In this document: piece after piece, positions 19,796 through 29,199 of the stretch
How the letters are laid out: every line of letters begins with the position of its first letter
Position numbering within the stretch: the first letter of the stretch is position 1
NCBI GenBank assembly: GCA_022826885.1
Contig: JAJDUB010000073.1
Span: 1-64,000 of the forward strand
Direction of reading: 5' to 3'
From: Gammaproteobacteria bacterium
GTDB taxonomy: Bacteria; Pseudomonadota; Gammaproteobacteria; Eutrophobiales; Eutrophobiaceae
Length of the DNA stretch: 64,000 nt
Translations under genes and position numbers: made by a program
Notes under the pieces: model-generated
What the model was told of the DNA's origin: nothing
The model's input: the letters and a program-made list of their open reading frames with translations, nothing else
The model's database searches: none

Positions 19796-20827
19796 TCAGC
19801 GGAAGCGGAAGCGAAAACTTACCGCTTCCTGGGACGTGCCGGAAAGTTCCAGGCCGAAATGGACCGGTACGCCTGGAGACATGCCGCCGGAAGGATTCAC
19901 ACCGGGGCCCAGGTATTCCTCAGGCTTGAAGCGGCCGCGGGAAATAACCTGCCCGTGGGTGGAGAAAATCAGCAGTACGATCTCGGGAAACGGCTGAATG
20001 AACTCGGCATTATTGACCATGGTGGCGCTTGCCAGCAGGGCGTTCCGGTAACGCGGGTGCTGCGTTACCTGCCTGTTCAGCAACTCAATGGCCGATACGT
20101 CGCGAAAACGGATCGGATCACACTGCAAACTCTCACAGACTTGCTCCACCCAGGGAACCAGCGCCGGGTATGCACGCAACAGCCCGTCCCTGTTGAACCA
20201 GGCAAGCTGCGCAACGGCGATGAGGGACAGGACAAAAACCAGGCTGCCCCAGATGAGGCGCGCAGGTGAAACGGCTTTTTTTTCCGGATCACCGGCAAGT
20301 ACTGGCGGCAGGTCAGGTAACGCTTCCCGGTTCTCGTCCGTATCCGTTGTTTCGGTCCCGGCAGTCTCCTGCTCCGGCGTCAACGGCTCATCCGGTTGCA
20401 GGACAGCCTCAACCGGCTGTTCCGGCTCGATATCTTCCGGGGTTGCTTCTGTCGGGGCCGCCTCTTCCGCGGCTGCTTCTGGCGCGATGGGTTGATACTG
20501 TTCCGGTTCCGCCTGCGAGGGTTCGGCCGCTTCCCCCTGTTCCGGTTCTGCCGGCACGGGCTCGACCGCTTCCTCCTGTTCCGGTTCTGCCGGCGCGGGT
20601 TCGACCGCTTCCTCCGGCTCCGGCTCGATGGTTACTGCCGGAGGTTCCGCCGCGGCTTCGTCTGTCTGGCGCAGGGTCGGCAGTCGTTTCGGCGGGGTGT
20701 CGGACAGCCGCTCAAGCGCATAGAACGTCTCTCCGCAATTGCCGCACCTGACCCAGCCGTCGGCAGCCCCGAGCTGGGCCGCTCGTATGCGGAACTGGCG
20801 CTCACAGTAGGGGCAGTCAGTGAACAT
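19796..20827 (-). CDS. Zinc-ribbon and DUF3426 membrane protein
   Basis: A 343-residue protein. At the N-terminus is an MJ0042-type zinc ribbon (CPYC ... CGNC, about residues 5-31). A long acidic Pro/Glu/Ala linker follows, about 65-165, with imperfect repeats of the type PAEPEQEEAVEP. One transmembrane helix lies near 190-212 (LIWGSLVFVLSLIAVAQLAW), then a C-terminal DUF3426 domain with CESLQCDP. The C-terminal domain is expected in the periplasm and the zinc ribbon in the cytoplasm. Members usually lie between prmA and fis; here the prmA gene is missing. The function of the family is not known to me. Confidence 0.85.
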   Translation of the reverse strand: MFTDCPYCERQFRIRAAQLGAADGWVRCGNCGETFYALERLSDTPPKRLPTLRQTDEAAAEPPAVTIEPEPEEAVEPAPAEPEQEEAVEPVPAEPEQGEAAEPSQAEPEQYQPIAPEAAAEEAAPTEATPEDIEPEQPVEAVLQPDEPLTPEQETAGTETTDTDENREALPDLPPVLAGDPEKKAVSPARLIWGSLVFVLSLIAVAQLAWFNRDGLLRAYPALVPWVEQVCESLQCDPIRFRDVSAIELLNRQVTQHPRYRNALLASATMVNNAEFIQPFPEIVLLIFSTHGQVISRGRFKPEEYLGPGVNPSGGMSPGVPVHFGLELSGTSQEAVSFRFRFR

Positions 20828-20860
20828 TAAATGGCAATATCACACGGAAAGAGTACTAGC

Positions 20861-22204
20861 TTACTTGAGGCCCAGTTTGTTTTCCAGGTAATGGATATCG
20901 GTCCCCCCGGCAACAAACGCTGCGTCATCCAGCAATCTTTGCTGCAAGGGGACATTGGTCTTGATACCTTCAATGACGAGTTCCGACAGGGCCGTGGACA
21001 TGCGCGCCAGGGCCAGATCGCGGGTCTCGGCGTGCGCTATCAACTTGGCGATCATCGAATCGTAGTGCGGAGGTATGCTGTAACCGTCGTAAACATGGGT
21101 CTCCACGCGAATCCCTGGACCGCCGGGCTGGTGAAAATGGCTGACCCGGCCTGGCGAGGGCATGAACGTATCGGGATCCTCTGCCTGGATGCGGCATTCC
21201 AGCGCGTGGCCGCGGAAGCGGATGTCATCCTGCCGGTAACTGAGCGCCTCACCGGCCGCGATGCGCAGTTGCTCCTTGACGATATCCACGCCGGTCACCA
21301 TCTCGGTAACGGGATGCTCCACCTGGATGCGGGTATTCATTTCTATGAAGTAAAACTCGCCGTCCTGGTATAGAAATTCCATGGTGCCGGCGCCGCGATA
21401 ACCCATTGACTTGCAGGCATGAACACAGGTCCTGCCGATCTTGTCCCGCATTTTGTCCGTGACCCCCACCGCCGGCGCTTCCTCCATCACCTTCTGGTGG
21501 CGCCGCTGCATGGAACAGTCCCGTTCCCCCAGGTGTATGACGTTGCCGGCTTCATCCGCCAGGATCTGGATTTCGATATGGCGCGGGCGTTCGAGAAATT
21601 TTTCCATGTACAAGGTGTCGTCGCCGAACGCGGCAGCCGCTTCGGCGCGGGTTACCGCTACCGCATTGCGCAGGGTTGCCTCCCCGCGCACTATGCGCAT
21701 CCCCCGCCCGCCGCCGCCGGCCGCGGCCTTGATGATGACCGGGTAGCCCAGTTCCCGGGCGACCCTGCCGATCTCATCGATATCGTCGCCGATATCGCCA
21801 TCGGAACCGGGCACGCAGGCCACGCCGAATTTTCGCATTTGCTCCCGCGCCGAGATCTTGCTGCCCATCAGGCGGATGGTGTCGGCGCGTGGACCGATGA
21901 AGACAAACCCGCTTTCCTCGACCCGTTCGGCGAAATCGGCATTCTCCGCCAGGAATCCGTAACCCGGATGGATCGCCGCAGCATCGGTGACTTCCGCCGC
22001 GCTGATGACGGCCGGGATATTCAGGTAGCTGGCCGCGGACGGGGCCGGACCGATGCAGACCGCTTCATCGGCCAGCAGCACGTGCTTCTGTTCCCGGTCC
22101 ACCTCGGAGAACACGGCCACGGTCCTGATGCCGAGTTCGCGGCAGGACCGCAGGATACGCAGGGCAATCTCACCCCGGTTGGCAATGACCACTTTTTCAA
22201 GCAT
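20861..22204 (-). CDS. accC: Acetyl-CoA carboxylase, biotin carboxylase subunit
   Basis: ATP-dependent carboxylation of the biotin on AccB, the first half of the acetyl-CoA carboxylase reaction in fatty-acid synthesis. I chose the ATG at [18 protein letters not shown], the exact family start; the open frame extends 18 codons further, but those codons lie in repeat sequence. ATP-grasp blocks are visible: [28 protein letters not shown], and the active-site [14 protein letters not shown]. At 447 residues it matches E. coli AccC (449). accB lies just upstream. Confidence 0.96.
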   Translation of the reverse strand: MLEKVVIANRGEIALRILRSCRELGIRTVAVFSEVDREQKHVLLADEAVCIGPAPSAASYLNIPAVISAAEVTDAAAIHPGYGFLAENADFAERVEESGFVFIGPRADTIRLMGSKISAREQMRKFGVACVPGSDGDIGDDIDEIGRVARELGYPVIIKAAAGGGGRGMRIVRGEATLRNAVAVTRAEAAAAFGDDTLYMEKFLERPRHIEIQILADEAGNVIHLGERDCSMQRRHQKVMEEAPAVGVTDKMRDKIGRTCVHACKSMGYRGAGTMEFLYQDGEFYFIEMNTRIQVEHPVTEMVTGVDIVKEQLRIAAGEALSYRQDDIRFRGHALECRIQAEDPDTFMPSPGRVSHFHQPGGPGIRVETHVYDGYSIPPHYDSMIAKLIAHAETRDLALARMSTALSELVIEGIKTNVPLQQRLLDDAAFVAGGTDIHYLENKLGLK

Positions 22205-22314
22205 GGTTATTTTTGGGAGTCCAGCGGAATACTGTGTCGCCTGCTCCTCCCTCGTCATGCCGGGCTTGACCCGGCATCCAGTGGAATACTGTGTCGCCTG
22301 AAAGGCGACTCTGT
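22205..22314. repeat. REP-like palindromic repeats filling the accB-accC gap
   Basis: The 110-bp gap holds GGAATACTGTGTCGCCTG twice (one base different before it), the hairpin ATGCCGGG-CTTGA-CCCGGCAT (22257-22277), and a second hairpin GTCGCCT-GAA-AGGCGAC (about 22293-22309). A related unit lies at 26708-26768. The hairpins could lower the expression of accC relative to accB. Confidence 0.8.
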
Positions 22315-22791
22315 TTACGCATCGCGAATAATGAACAGGGGCTGCCCGTATTCCACCGGTTCGCCGTTGTTTGCCATGATGCGGCTGACGACGCCGGCCT
22401 TTTCGGATTCCACCTGGTTCATGATTTTCATCGCTTCGATAATACAGAGTACGTCGCCTTTTGCCACGGTCTGGCCCAGTTCGACGAAGGACGGTTTACC
22501 GGGGGCTTGGGCTTCATAGAAAATTCCCACCATGGGCGAGCGCACAATGTTGTCTTCGGGCTCTTCAGCCTCCGCCGGTTCGGGAGCCGGCGCTGGTTCC
22601 GCAGCGGCTGTGCTGTGCTGGGCCGCGGCCTGGATGTCCCTTGCCGGGGCGGCAGCGGGAGCATGTACCGCCACGGGCGCGTTCAGGTTACGGCTGACCC
22701 GCACGGAATCCTTGTCCTCGTGGATCTCGATCTCATCGATGGCGGATTCCTCCAGCATCTCGATCAGTTTTTTTACTTTTCGTATATCCAC
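22315..22791 (-). CDS. accB: Biotin carboxyl carrier protein of acetyl-CoA carboxylase
   Basis: Carries the biotin cofactor between AccC and the transferase AccA/AccD. The biotinylated lysine is K122 in IEAMKIMNQ. The N-terminal [18 protein letters not shown] block, an Ala/Pro/Glu-rich linker (about 38-80) and a C-terminal biotinyl domain with the [10 protein letters not shown] thumb region are all in place. At 158 residues it matches E. coli (156). It starts 4 bp after the aroQ stop. Confidence 0.96.
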   Translation of the reverse strand: MDIRKVKKLIEMLEESAIDEIEIHEDKDSVRVSRNLNAPVAVHAPAAAPARDIQAAAQHSTAAAEPAPAPEPAEAEEPEDNIVRSPMVGIFYEAQAPGKPSFVELGQTVAKGDVLCIIEAMKIMNQVESEKAGVVSRIMANNGEPVEYGQPLFIIRDA

Positions 22792-22795
22792 GCGT

Positions 22796-23236
22796 TCAGC
22801 CCTTTAATTTTTCTGCGGCCACCTGCAATGCCAGGCCGTAACCCGGCGCGCCGGCGCCGCTGATCACCGCCACGGCCAGGTCCGACAGGTAGGAATGGCG
22901 CCGGAATTCTTCCCGGGCAAACACGTTGGACAGGTGGATCTCGATGAAAGGGATGGCAACGCCGGAAAATGCATCCCTGAGGGCGATGCTGGTGTGGGTA
23001 AACGCCCCGGGATTGATGATGATGAACCCGACGCCTTCCTGCTTTGCCCGGTGGATGCGGTCGATCAGGTCATGCTCGGCATTGGATTGGAAACAGTCCA
23101 GACTGTGGCCCATACGTTCGGCGGCCGCGGTCAGGTCCCGATTGATGTCACCCAGGGTGGTCGTTCCATAAACCTCCGGTTCCCGCTCCCCGAGCAGGTT
23201 CAGGTTGGGCCCGTGCAATACCAGTATCTTTGCCAT
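22796..23236 (-). CDS. aroQ: Type II 3-dehydroquinate dehydratase
   Basis: Third step of the shikimate pathway, catalysed by the small dodecameric type. I chose the ATG at [16 protein letters not shown], the family start; the upstream open frame is antisense-like sequence without similarity. Catalytic Y23 (EVYGTTTL), [10 protein letters not shown] with its Asn and His, and [17 protein letters not shown] with a second catalytic His are visible. At 146 residues the length is normal. dsbD-aroQ-accB-accC is a conserved order in Pseudomonas. Confidence 0.96.
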   Translation of the reverse strand: MAKILVLHGPNLNLLGEREPEVYGTTTLGDINRDLTAAAERMGHSLDCFQSNAEHDLIDRIHRAKQEGVGFIIINPGAFTHTSIALRDAFSGVAIPFIEIHLSNVFAREEFRRHSYLSDLAVAVISGAGAPGYGLALQVAAEKLKG

Positions 23237-23322
23237 AACAGTTATATTACCAGATAAAATCAGGATAGTTCGCTGCAATTTGCCACATAATAGCAGAAAA
23301 TGGACGAAGTTATACAGTGGCT

Positions 23323-23898
23323 TCAAAGCAAGCCGGTGATGATGCTTTCCGCTTCCTCGGTGGGCAGGATGCCGGGCTTGACGTGGGATATATGTCCGTT
23401 CCTGTCGATGATCACGGTATATGGCAGGGCGCCTATGCTGTTGCCGTAGGCTTCGGCCAGTTTGATGACTTCCAGTTCCCCGGCCAGTATCGGGTAGTTC
23501 ACCCCGTGTTCCGCGACGAACTCGCGCACTTCTTCCGGTTTCTGCAAGGCGATGCCGATGAACTGCAACCCCTGGGCCCGGTACTTCTCCTGCAGCGAGA
23601 CAAACTCGGGGACTTCCTTCAGACAGGGCGGGCACCAGGTTGCCCAGAAGTTCAGCGCGACCACCTTGCCGTCCCACTCGGTTATTGAACGCCGCCGGCC
23701 GTCCAGGTCCGGCAGGGTGAATTCGGGTCTGCGGACGCCGAGAACCTGCGCTTCCATGGCGGCCTGTGCCCCTGCGCCGGTTGCCTCCGCCGGCGAGCGG
23801 GCTGTCTCCTCCTGCTGGTAATGATACAGGCGATAGCCCAGGTAGCCGGATGCGATTACCAGGCCCGCCAGCACAGTCCATAACACAACGCGGTTCAT
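23323..23898 (-). CDS. TlpA/ResA-type thioredoxin-like protein
   Basis: A 191-residue membrane-anchored thiol-disulfide reductase. A single N-terminal helix (about 4-22) would anchor it to the inner membrane with the thioredoxin domain in the periplasm. The active site is WCPPC with C89 and C92, and the cis-proline loop is [11 protein letters not shown]. Its start overlaps the dsbD stop by 4 bp. DsbD passes electrons to such proteins, so it is probably a DsbD client, for example for cytochrome c maturation or general thiol reduction. The exact client is not visible. Confidence 0.88.
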   Translation of the reverse strand: MNRVVLWTVLAGLVIASGYLGYRLYHYQQEETARSPAEATGAGAQAAMEAQVLGVRRPEFTLPDLDGRRRSITEWDGKVVALNFWATWCPPCLKEVPEFVSLQEKYRAQGLQFIGIALQKPEEVREFVAEHGVNYPILAGELEVIKLAEAYGNSIGALPYTVIIDRNGHISHVKPGILPTEEAESIITGLL

Positions 23899-25715
23899 GA
23901 CGCCGGCAACATCGCCAAGTGGCTCAGGAACTGTTCCGGCTTTACGTAACCGATGAGGCGGTACTCCTGCAATTCCCGCCTGTCGGTATTAAAAAACAGG
24001 ACGGCCGGCGGGCCGAACAACCGGAACCTTTCAAGCAACTGCTGATCTTCGTCATCATTCCGGGTCACATCCGCCTGGAGCAGGACGACGCCGGACAGAG
24101 CCTGTTTCACTGCCGGTTCGGAAAACGTGTCTTCTTCCATTTCTATGCAGGTGACACACCAATCCGCGTAGAAATCCAGCATTACGAGCTTGCCCGCGGC
24201 GCCGGCGGCGGCCAGGTTTCGATCCAGGTCGGCGGCGCTCTTGATGCGCCGGAAATCCAGGCTGCTTTTTGCGGGCGCTTCACCGGCCAGGTGCGCCAGG
24301 GGGCGCAGCATGTCCTGGGAACCCGACAGCGCGCCCACGATCAGTGCGCCTGCGTAAACCAGGCCGGCGATGCCTACGGCCCTGAATGCTTTGCCGGCAC
24401 GCGCGCTGCGGTCCAGCGCGCCCAGCAGCAGCGCTGCAAGAATGATCAGCAGCGCCCACAGGACCATGGCGATATTACCCGGGATGACGCGTTCCAGGAA
24501 CCAGACGGCAACGCCCAGCATGATGATGCCGAAGCCCTGTTTGACTTTCTCCATCCAGGCGCCGACCCGGGGCAGCAACGACCCGGCGGATGCGCCGATA
24601 ATAAGCAACGGCACGCCGAAGCCCAGCCCCATGGAGAACAGCGCCGCGCCGCCCAGCAGCGCATCGCCGGTCTGGCTGATATACAGCAGCGCCCCGGCCA
24701 GGGGCGGGGCGACACAGGGGCCGACGATGACTGCGGACACCGCGCCCATGAGCGCGCAGGAATACAGGCCGCTGCCGTTCCGGGGCTCAGACAGGGAAGA
24801 CAGCCGGGTCTGCATGGCAGCCGGCATGCGTAGTTCATAAAAACCGAACATGGACAGGGCCAGGAGAACGAACACCAGGCTGAACGCGCCGATCACCCAT
24901 ACGTTCTGGGAGGCGGCCTGCAGGTTCACCTGGAAGGAACCGGCCAGCACGCCCAGCAGGGAGTAGGTCAGCGCCATGGCGAGCACGTAGGACAGGGACA
25001 GCAGGAAGCCGCGCCGGGCAGTCACGGTCCCGGACTGGCCGACGATGATGCCGGACAGGATGGGGATCATCGGGAACACGCACGGGGTCAGTGAAAGCAG
25101 CGCGCCGAAGGTGAAGAACGCCAGCACGTTCAGGATGAAACTGCCCTGTTTCAGGCGCGCGGTGATGCGGTCCTGGACCGAAAGCCGGCCCTGGCTGAGG
25201 GGTTGCAGGGATGCGGCGGCGACCTGCCCCAGGTTTACCTTGATTTGTTTTTGTTGCGGCGGATAGCACACCGAGCCTTCCTTGCATCCCTGGTATCCCA
25301 CCTGGAACAGGGCTTCGGTGATGCCCCCCCCGGCATGGAGCAGCGGTGTTTCGACAGAGACGAGCCCGGTGTTCACTTCCACCTCGCCGAAGGATTCATC
25401 CTGCTTGACCTTGCCGCGCGGCACCTGCATGGCCGGGCCGTCGACTCTTACACCGTCCGTCAGGGAGGTGAATGAAAACTTGTCGCGATAAAGGTAGTAT
25501 CCCTCCTCGATTATCCAGTTGAAGCGCACCGCGTCGGGGCCGAGCGGCGTTGCCGACAACCGGAAGGCCTGGTCCGGGGCCAGGATTCCGGTACTGCCCG
25601 GGCTGTTGTCAGCCGGGTTGACCAGGTTTTTCAGGCGCTCGCCGATGGATTGCGCGGACGCAGCAAGGGCAACCAGGCACAACAGTGCGGCAATAAGCCG
25701 GCGCGGGTCAGTCAT
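23895..25715 (-). CDS. dsbD: Thiol:disulfide interchange protein DsbD
   Basis: Moves electrons from cytoplasmic thioredoxin to the periplasm. I chose the ATG at [20 protein letters not shown] because it starts a clean signal peptide; two earlier in-frame starts lie inside cutA. The N-terminal domain has its cysteine pair in [11 protein letters not shown]. The membrane core (eight helices) has [10 protein letters not shown] and [10 protein letters not shown] with the paired cysteines. The C-terminal thioredoxin domain has DWCVTCIE. At 606 residues it matches the family. It overlaps cutA by 8 bp and the TlpA-like gene by 4 bp. Confidence 0.94.
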   Translation of the reverse strand: MTDPRRLIAALLCLVALAASAQSIGERLKNLVNPADNSPGSTGILAPDQAFRLSATPLGPDAVRFNWIIEEGYYLYRDKFSFTSLTDGVRVDGPAMQVPRGKVKQDESFGEVEVNTGLVSVETPLLHAGGGITEALFQVGYQGCKEGSVCYPPQQKQIKVNLGQVAAASLQPLSQGRLSVQDRITARLKQGSFILNVLAFFTFGALLSLTPCVFPMIPILSGIIVGQSGTVTARRGFLLSLSYVLAMALTYSLLGVLAGSFQVNLQAASQNVWVIGAFSLVFVLLALSMFGFYELRMPAAMQTRLSSLSEPRNGSGLYSCALMGAVSAVIVGPCVAPPLAGALLYISQTGDALLGGAALFSMGLGFGVPLLIIGASAGSLLPRVGAWMEKVKQGFGIIMLGVAVWFLERVIPGNIAMVLWALLIILAALLLGALDRSARAGKAFRAVGIAGLVYAGALIVGALSGSQDMLRPLAHLAGEAPAKSSLDFRRIKSAADLDRNLAAAGAAGKLVMLDFYADWCVTCIEMEEDTFSEPAVKQALSGVVLLQADVTRNDDEDQQLLERFRLFGPPAVLFFNTDRRELQEYRLIGYVKPEQFLSHLAMLPAS

Positions 25716-26130
25716 CTTGTTGCGTATGTTCATTGCGCCCATCCCTGGGCGCAACCCTACGGGCGGCTGGCGCCGTGCAAATCGTCTGTCCTGACGATTT
25801 GTCATTTATCCAGGACAAATATTCAGGTAACCCCTTACTCACAGGGACTCCGATAATTTCCGGAAGTTCATAGGGGTGCAGTTCCAGGATGCGCTGCTCC
25901 AGCGCCGGGTAGCTGGTCGATGACGTCTTGATCAGCAGCAGGTGTTCTTCCTCGCAATCCACTTTTCCGTCCCAGTGGAAATACGATTGCAGGCCCGGCA
26001 ATACCTGCACGCAGGCGGCCAGTTTGCGATCCACCAGGTCCGCGGCGATGCGGCCTGCCGTCTCAGGGTCCGGACAGGTATTCATGACCACCAGGTGTTC
26101 GGATGACTCGGCGATGACTGCCTCTCCCAT
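25708..26130 (-). CDS. cutA: CutA1 divalent-ion tolerance protein
   Basis: A 140-residue CutA homologue, a very stable trimeric protein linked to copper tolerance in E. coli. Family blocks are visible: LVVMNTCPDPETAGRIA, KLAACVQVLPGLQSYFHWDGK, EEHLLLIKTSS, and HPYELPEIIGVPV. It has about 28 extra residues at the C-terminus (from about NDKSSGQTICT) that other CutA proteins lack and that read into the dsbD start region. cutA-dsbD is a known gene pair. The extra tail could be a late loss of the original stop. Confidence 0.9.
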   Translation of the reverse strand: MGEAVIAESSEHLVVMNTCPDPETAGRIAADLVDRKLAACVQVLPGLQSYFHWDGKVDCEEEHLLLIKTSSTSYPALEQRILELHPYELPEIIGVPVSKGLPEYLSWINDKSSGQTICTAPAARRVAPRDGRNEHTQQDD

Positions 26131-26267
26131 GCTTGCCTTGCCTGCCCGTGCAGGCCGAATAAAAAGGATATAATACCGCAGGCAGGCACAAACCTGCTTG
26201 AAAAATCATGTCCCTGCCAATACATTGAGAATCATGTCAACGATGCGTTGCCGACCGGTATAATCCC

Positions 26268-26696
26268 GTGTTCAGGATCCTTTTCCTGCTGTTTCTTACC
26301 GTTCCTCTTGTTGAGATCTACTTTCTCATCCAGGTGGGACAGGAAATCGGGGCGTTTTCAACCGTACTACTATGCATTCTGACTGCAGCTTTAGGCGCCA
26401 TACTGTTGCGCATCCAGGGCATCCTGACCTTGATGAACGCACGGGAAAAACTGCGCCAGGGAGAGATACCCGCCGACAGCCTGCTGGAGGGATTGATCCT
26501 GCTCATCGCCGGCGTGCTGTTGCTCACCCCGGGCTTCGTGACCGACGTGATCGGGTTCCTGTGCCTGGTCCCCTCCCTGCGTTCCATGCTGGCCCTGAGG
26601 ATGCTGCACCAGGCATTCCGTGACGACTTGCGCAGGAGAAACATCATCGTGGAAGGCGAGTTCTGGGAAGAGGATGATCACCGGCGACTCAGGTAA
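26268..26696 (+). CDS. fxsA: FxsA family inner-membrane protein
   Basis: A 142-residue protein with a GTG start (MFRILFLLFLTVPLVEIYF). It has membrane helices at about 3-22, 27-47 and 73-95, then a charged C-terminal tail in the cytoplasm (about 105-142). In E. coli FxsA is an inner-membrane protein whose overproduction relieves exclusion of phage T7 by the F plasmid; its normal role is unclear. A TATAAT (26259-26264) sits only 4 bp before the GTG, too close for a leadered mRNA, so either the mRNA is leaderless or transcription starts elsewhere. Confidence 0.88.
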   Translation: MFRILFLLFLTVPLVEIYFLIQVGQEIGAFSTVLLCILTAALGAILLRIQGILTLMNAREKLRQGEIPADSLLEGLILLIAGVLLLTPGFVTDVIGFLCLVPSLRSMLALRMLHQAFRDDLRRRNIIVEGEFWEEDDHRRLR

Positions 26697-26707
26697 CCTG
26701 ACTGGTT

Positions 26708-26768
26708 CGTCATGCCGGGCTTGACCCGGCATCCAGTAAATTACTGTGTCTCCAAAGGCGACTCTTTA
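26708..26768. repeat. REP-like palindromic repeat before trmH
   Basis: Contains the hairpin ATGCCGGG-CTTGA-CCCGGCAT and then ACTGTGTC...AGGCGACTC, matching the unit in the accB-accC gap (22253-22313) with a few changes. It ends 13 bp before the trmH start. Confidence 0.8.
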
Positions 26769-26781
26769 CTGATTCGGACTA

Positions 26782-27477
26782 ATGAACGAAGACATACAGC
26801 AAAACATCATCGATTACCTGTCCGGCTTCATCAACGAAGAGCGCAGGGAACGCTTGCAACAGGTTCTCAGGGAGAGGACCCGCCATATCACGGTAGTGCT
26901 GGAAGACGTCTACCAGCCCCAGAACGCCAGCGCGGTGATACGCACCTGTGAATGCCTCGGTATCCAGGAACTCCACATCATCGAGAACCTCTACGAATAC
27001 CGCCTGAACCCCGCGGTGGTGCAGGGGTCGTCGAAATGGATAGACCTGGTAAAACATAACCGGGAAGATGAGGACAACACCCGGCCCTGCATCGAAGAAC
27101 TCAAACAGCGGGGCTACCGCATCGTCGCCATGGACCCCGCGCCCGGAGGCAAGACGGTGGACCAACTGGATATCGGCGGCAAACTCGCGATCTGCTTCGG
27201 CTCGGAGGAACCGGGCCTGTCCGCAACCCTGCAGGCGCTGGCCGACGAAACCGTCAGAATCCCCATCCATGGCTTCACCCGCAGCTACAACCTGTCGGTC
27301 AGCGCCGGCATCAGCCTGTACACACTGGTCACGGCACTGAAAAATTCCGGCGTCGACTGGCAACTCGACGAACGCGACGCCACCGGCCTCTATATCAGGT
27401 GGCTTGCGCGGTCCACTCCTTCCGGAGAGTCCCTGCTGGAGGAGTACCTGAAGCAACTGGAGGGCATGCCACCGTAG
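26782..27477 (+). CDS. trmH: tRNA (guanosine-2'-O)-methyltransferase TrmH
   Basis: SPOUT-family methyltransferase expected to methylate the ribose of G18 in the D-loop of tRNA. The three SPOUT motifs are present: QPQNASAVIRTCE (motif 1, about residue 45), CFGSEEPGLS (motif 2, about 138), and IPIHGFTRSYNLSVSAGI (motif 3, about 160), which would form the trefoil knot and SAM site. At 231 residues it is near the length of E. coli TrmH (229). It is preceded by a REP-like repeat. Confidence 0.92.
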   Translation: MNEDIQQNIIDYLSGFINEERRERLQQVLRERTRHITVVLEDVYQPQNASAVIRTCECLGIQELHIIENLYEYRLNPAVVQGSSKWIDLVKHNREDEDNTRPCIEELKQRGYRIVAMDPAPGGKTVDQLDIGGKLAICFGSEEPGLSATLQALADETVRIPIHGFTRSYNLSVSAGISLYTLVTALKNSGVDWQLDERDATGLYIRWLARSTPSGESLLEEYLKQLEGMPP

Positions 27478-27519
27478 CCGGATGTTTTTACCCCATAATT
27501 CTCCCTTTTAAGCCCGTTA

Positions 27520-27592
27520 ATGGCCTCGTTTTAGAATTTTATACTAGTAATATCAGTAGGTTATAGAATATTATACTGGTCCGACCCCATCA
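27520..27592. repeat. AT-rich repeat after the porin gene
   Basis: Holds two direct copies of TAGAAT(T/A)TTATACT about 37 bp apart, the second ending in GGTCCGACCCC. A related GGTCCGACCC lies at 9387. It sits between convergent trmH and the porin gene, and may be a terminator or a degenerate repeat. I see no gene. Confidence 0.5.
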
Positions 27593-27596
27593 GACG

Positions 27597-29042
27597 CTAG
27601 AAAAATACCTGGGTGCGGAATGACAGGTACTCCGGGTCGCCATCGCCGATACCCCAGTCACAGTTGTCGCTGCCGCCGCTATCACAGAACGTCTTGACGT
27701 AGTTCAGCTTGAACATCATGTTGTTGTTCACGTACCAGTTCAGCGCGGCGGTGAGCACGTCGCCGGAATCCGCGCCGATGCCGGCGCCGAGGTCGGTGGA
27801 ACTGTAGCGCAGGCCCACTTCCCAGCCGCCCCAGCCGCCGCCCCCGACCGGGTCTTTCACCTTGACGCTGGTGAACGCGCCGTTTTTATAACGGCGGTTC
27901 TCCCCGGTGAGGAAATAGCTGCCCTGGACGTAGAAACCTTCCATGTCGGTAGCGCCGGTCGCTCCCGTACCGTCAAAATCACCGTAATAGTATTCCGCGC
28001 TGGCTGAAAACGGACCCCAGATGCCTGCCGCTTCCAGGTTCATTCCCAGGAAATCATCGGCCTTGAGTGAGCCGTCCGAATCCACGATCCGGTCCCCTTC
28101 GGAGACCCCTGGCCGTACCCGGAAGCGATTCACCGTTTTATTGGGATAATGTTTGTAACCGAACGCGGCGGCGGCATGTACCAGTTGTTTTCCTGAAACA
28201 TTGACCGGCAGCCAGGTGGCTCTTGCGGTGACTCCCCAGCCGTCGTCGATTTTGCGCTCGCTGATGGAGTCCGCCTCGTTGCCGGAACGTTGCCGCATCA
28301 GGTAGAAACCGCCGGCAAGCGTATGGTTTTTGCCCGTGTTGTCCAGGGTGATGCCGGGAGAGCGGTTGCCGATGCCGATGGATTCCGAGGTAAACAGGTT
28401 GGACGGCACGGCGCGTTCGATGAACGTGATGTACTTGGAACTGGTTAACTCGTTGAGTGAGAACGGCGCCTTGCGTTGGCCGATAGTAACGGAAGCCGGA
28501 CCCCAGCCCTTGTATTTTATGAAGGCGTCTTCTATGGACATGCTACTGTCATCGGCGTCCTCCAGGTCGAACTGGAATTTCCAGTCCCAGTGCTCCCAGG
28601 CGGTACCGGACAGGTAGATGCGCGCCCGGCGGAACTGCTGTTCACTGCTGCCCACGCTACCGTCGCCGTCGTTGCCGACCAGGGTGATGTCATGCTGGGC
28701 GCGCCCGCCGATGCGGAACTTGTGTTCATCCGTCTTGAATTCCAGTTTTCCCTTTGTCGTGATTTCAGGCGCCGGCCTGGCGGCTGCGATGACCTGGGGC
28801 GCAGGCTCGGCAGGTGTTGGCGCGGGCTTCTCCACCACGGTAGCCGGCGCGGGATTTCCTGTCTCCGCCAGGGCAGTGTCCCTGAGCAAGTCATATTCCT
28901 GCTGGGTGATGCCCCCCTTGTCCCTGAGGATTTTAAGCAGTTCCAGCAACGCGCTGTCGTCTGCATGGACCGGCGCGGTCAACATTGCCAGTGCGCTTGT
29001 AAGAAACGCGGCGCATAGTAACCTGAAGGTTGCTTTAAGCAT
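27597..29042 (-). CDS. OprP/OprO-type outer-membrane porin
   Basis: A 481-residue outer-membrane beta-barrel protein. I chose the ATG with an AAGGAGA ribosome-binding site; seven codons upstream in frame lack one. The signal peptide is about 1-28 (ending APVHA). Next is a short helical part (ALLELLKILRDKGGITQQEYD), typical of trimeric phosphate-selective porins, then a Pro/Ala-rich linker and a barrel from about residue 100. The last residue is Phe, the usual barrel-assembly signal. The family includes the phosphate porin OprP and the polyphosphate porin OprO of Pseudomonas. The nearby ppx and pst genes make phosphate likely, but the sequence alone cannot prove the substrate. Confidence 0.85.
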   Translation of the reverse strand: MLKATFRLLCAAFLTSALAMLTAPVHADDSALLELLKILRDKGGITQQEYDLLRDTALAETGNPAPATVVEKPAPTPAEPAPQVIAAARPAPEITTKGKLEFKTDEHKFRIGGRAQHDITLVGNDGDGSVGSSEQQFRRARIYLSGTAWEHWDWKFQFDLEDADDSSMSIEDAFIKYKGWGPASVTIGQRKAPFSLNELTSSKYITFIERAVPSNLFTSESIGIGNRSPGITLDNTGKNHTLAGGFYLMRQRSGNEADSISERKIDDGWGVTARATWLPVNVSGKQLVHAAAAFGYKHYPNKTVNRFRVRPGVSEGDRIVDSDGSLKADDFLGMNLEAAGIWGPFSASAEYYYGDFDGTGATGATDMEGFYVQGSYFLTGENRRYKNGAFTSVKVKDPVGGGGWGGWEVGLRYSSTDLGAGIGADSGDVLTAALNWYVNNNMMFKLNYVKTFCDSGGSDNCDWGIGDGDPEYLSFRTQVFF

Positions 29043-29078
29043 GTTTGTTCTCCTTAGAACCATGGGAATTTATGCCTG

Positions 29079-29095
29079 GGGGCCGGAACGGCCCC
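29079..29095 (-). other. Hairpin in the porin mRNA leader
   Basis: A 7-bp stem GGGGCCG/CGGCCCC with a 3-base loop lies 37 bp upstream of the porin ATG. It would fold in the mRNA leader. Whether it regulates translation or stability is unknown. Confidence 0.4.
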
Positions 29096-29199
29096 TCCTG
29101 AAAAGAGTGCGCGAAATAAATTACATTTATATTAATTCCGGGTGATCATTCTGTTACAACACGCAAGAACAGAGGTTCTTGCCTTAACCCCGGACAGAT

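Noticed and set aside
22796-23881. 361-residue frame containing aroQ at its end
   Set aside because: Only the last 146 residues match AroQ. The upstream part is the out-of-frame shadow of the TlpA-like gene and intergenic DNA.
26259-26264. TATAAT before fxsA as its -10 box
   Set aside because: It lies 4 bp from the GTG and has no -35 at the right distance, so I do not call a promoter.
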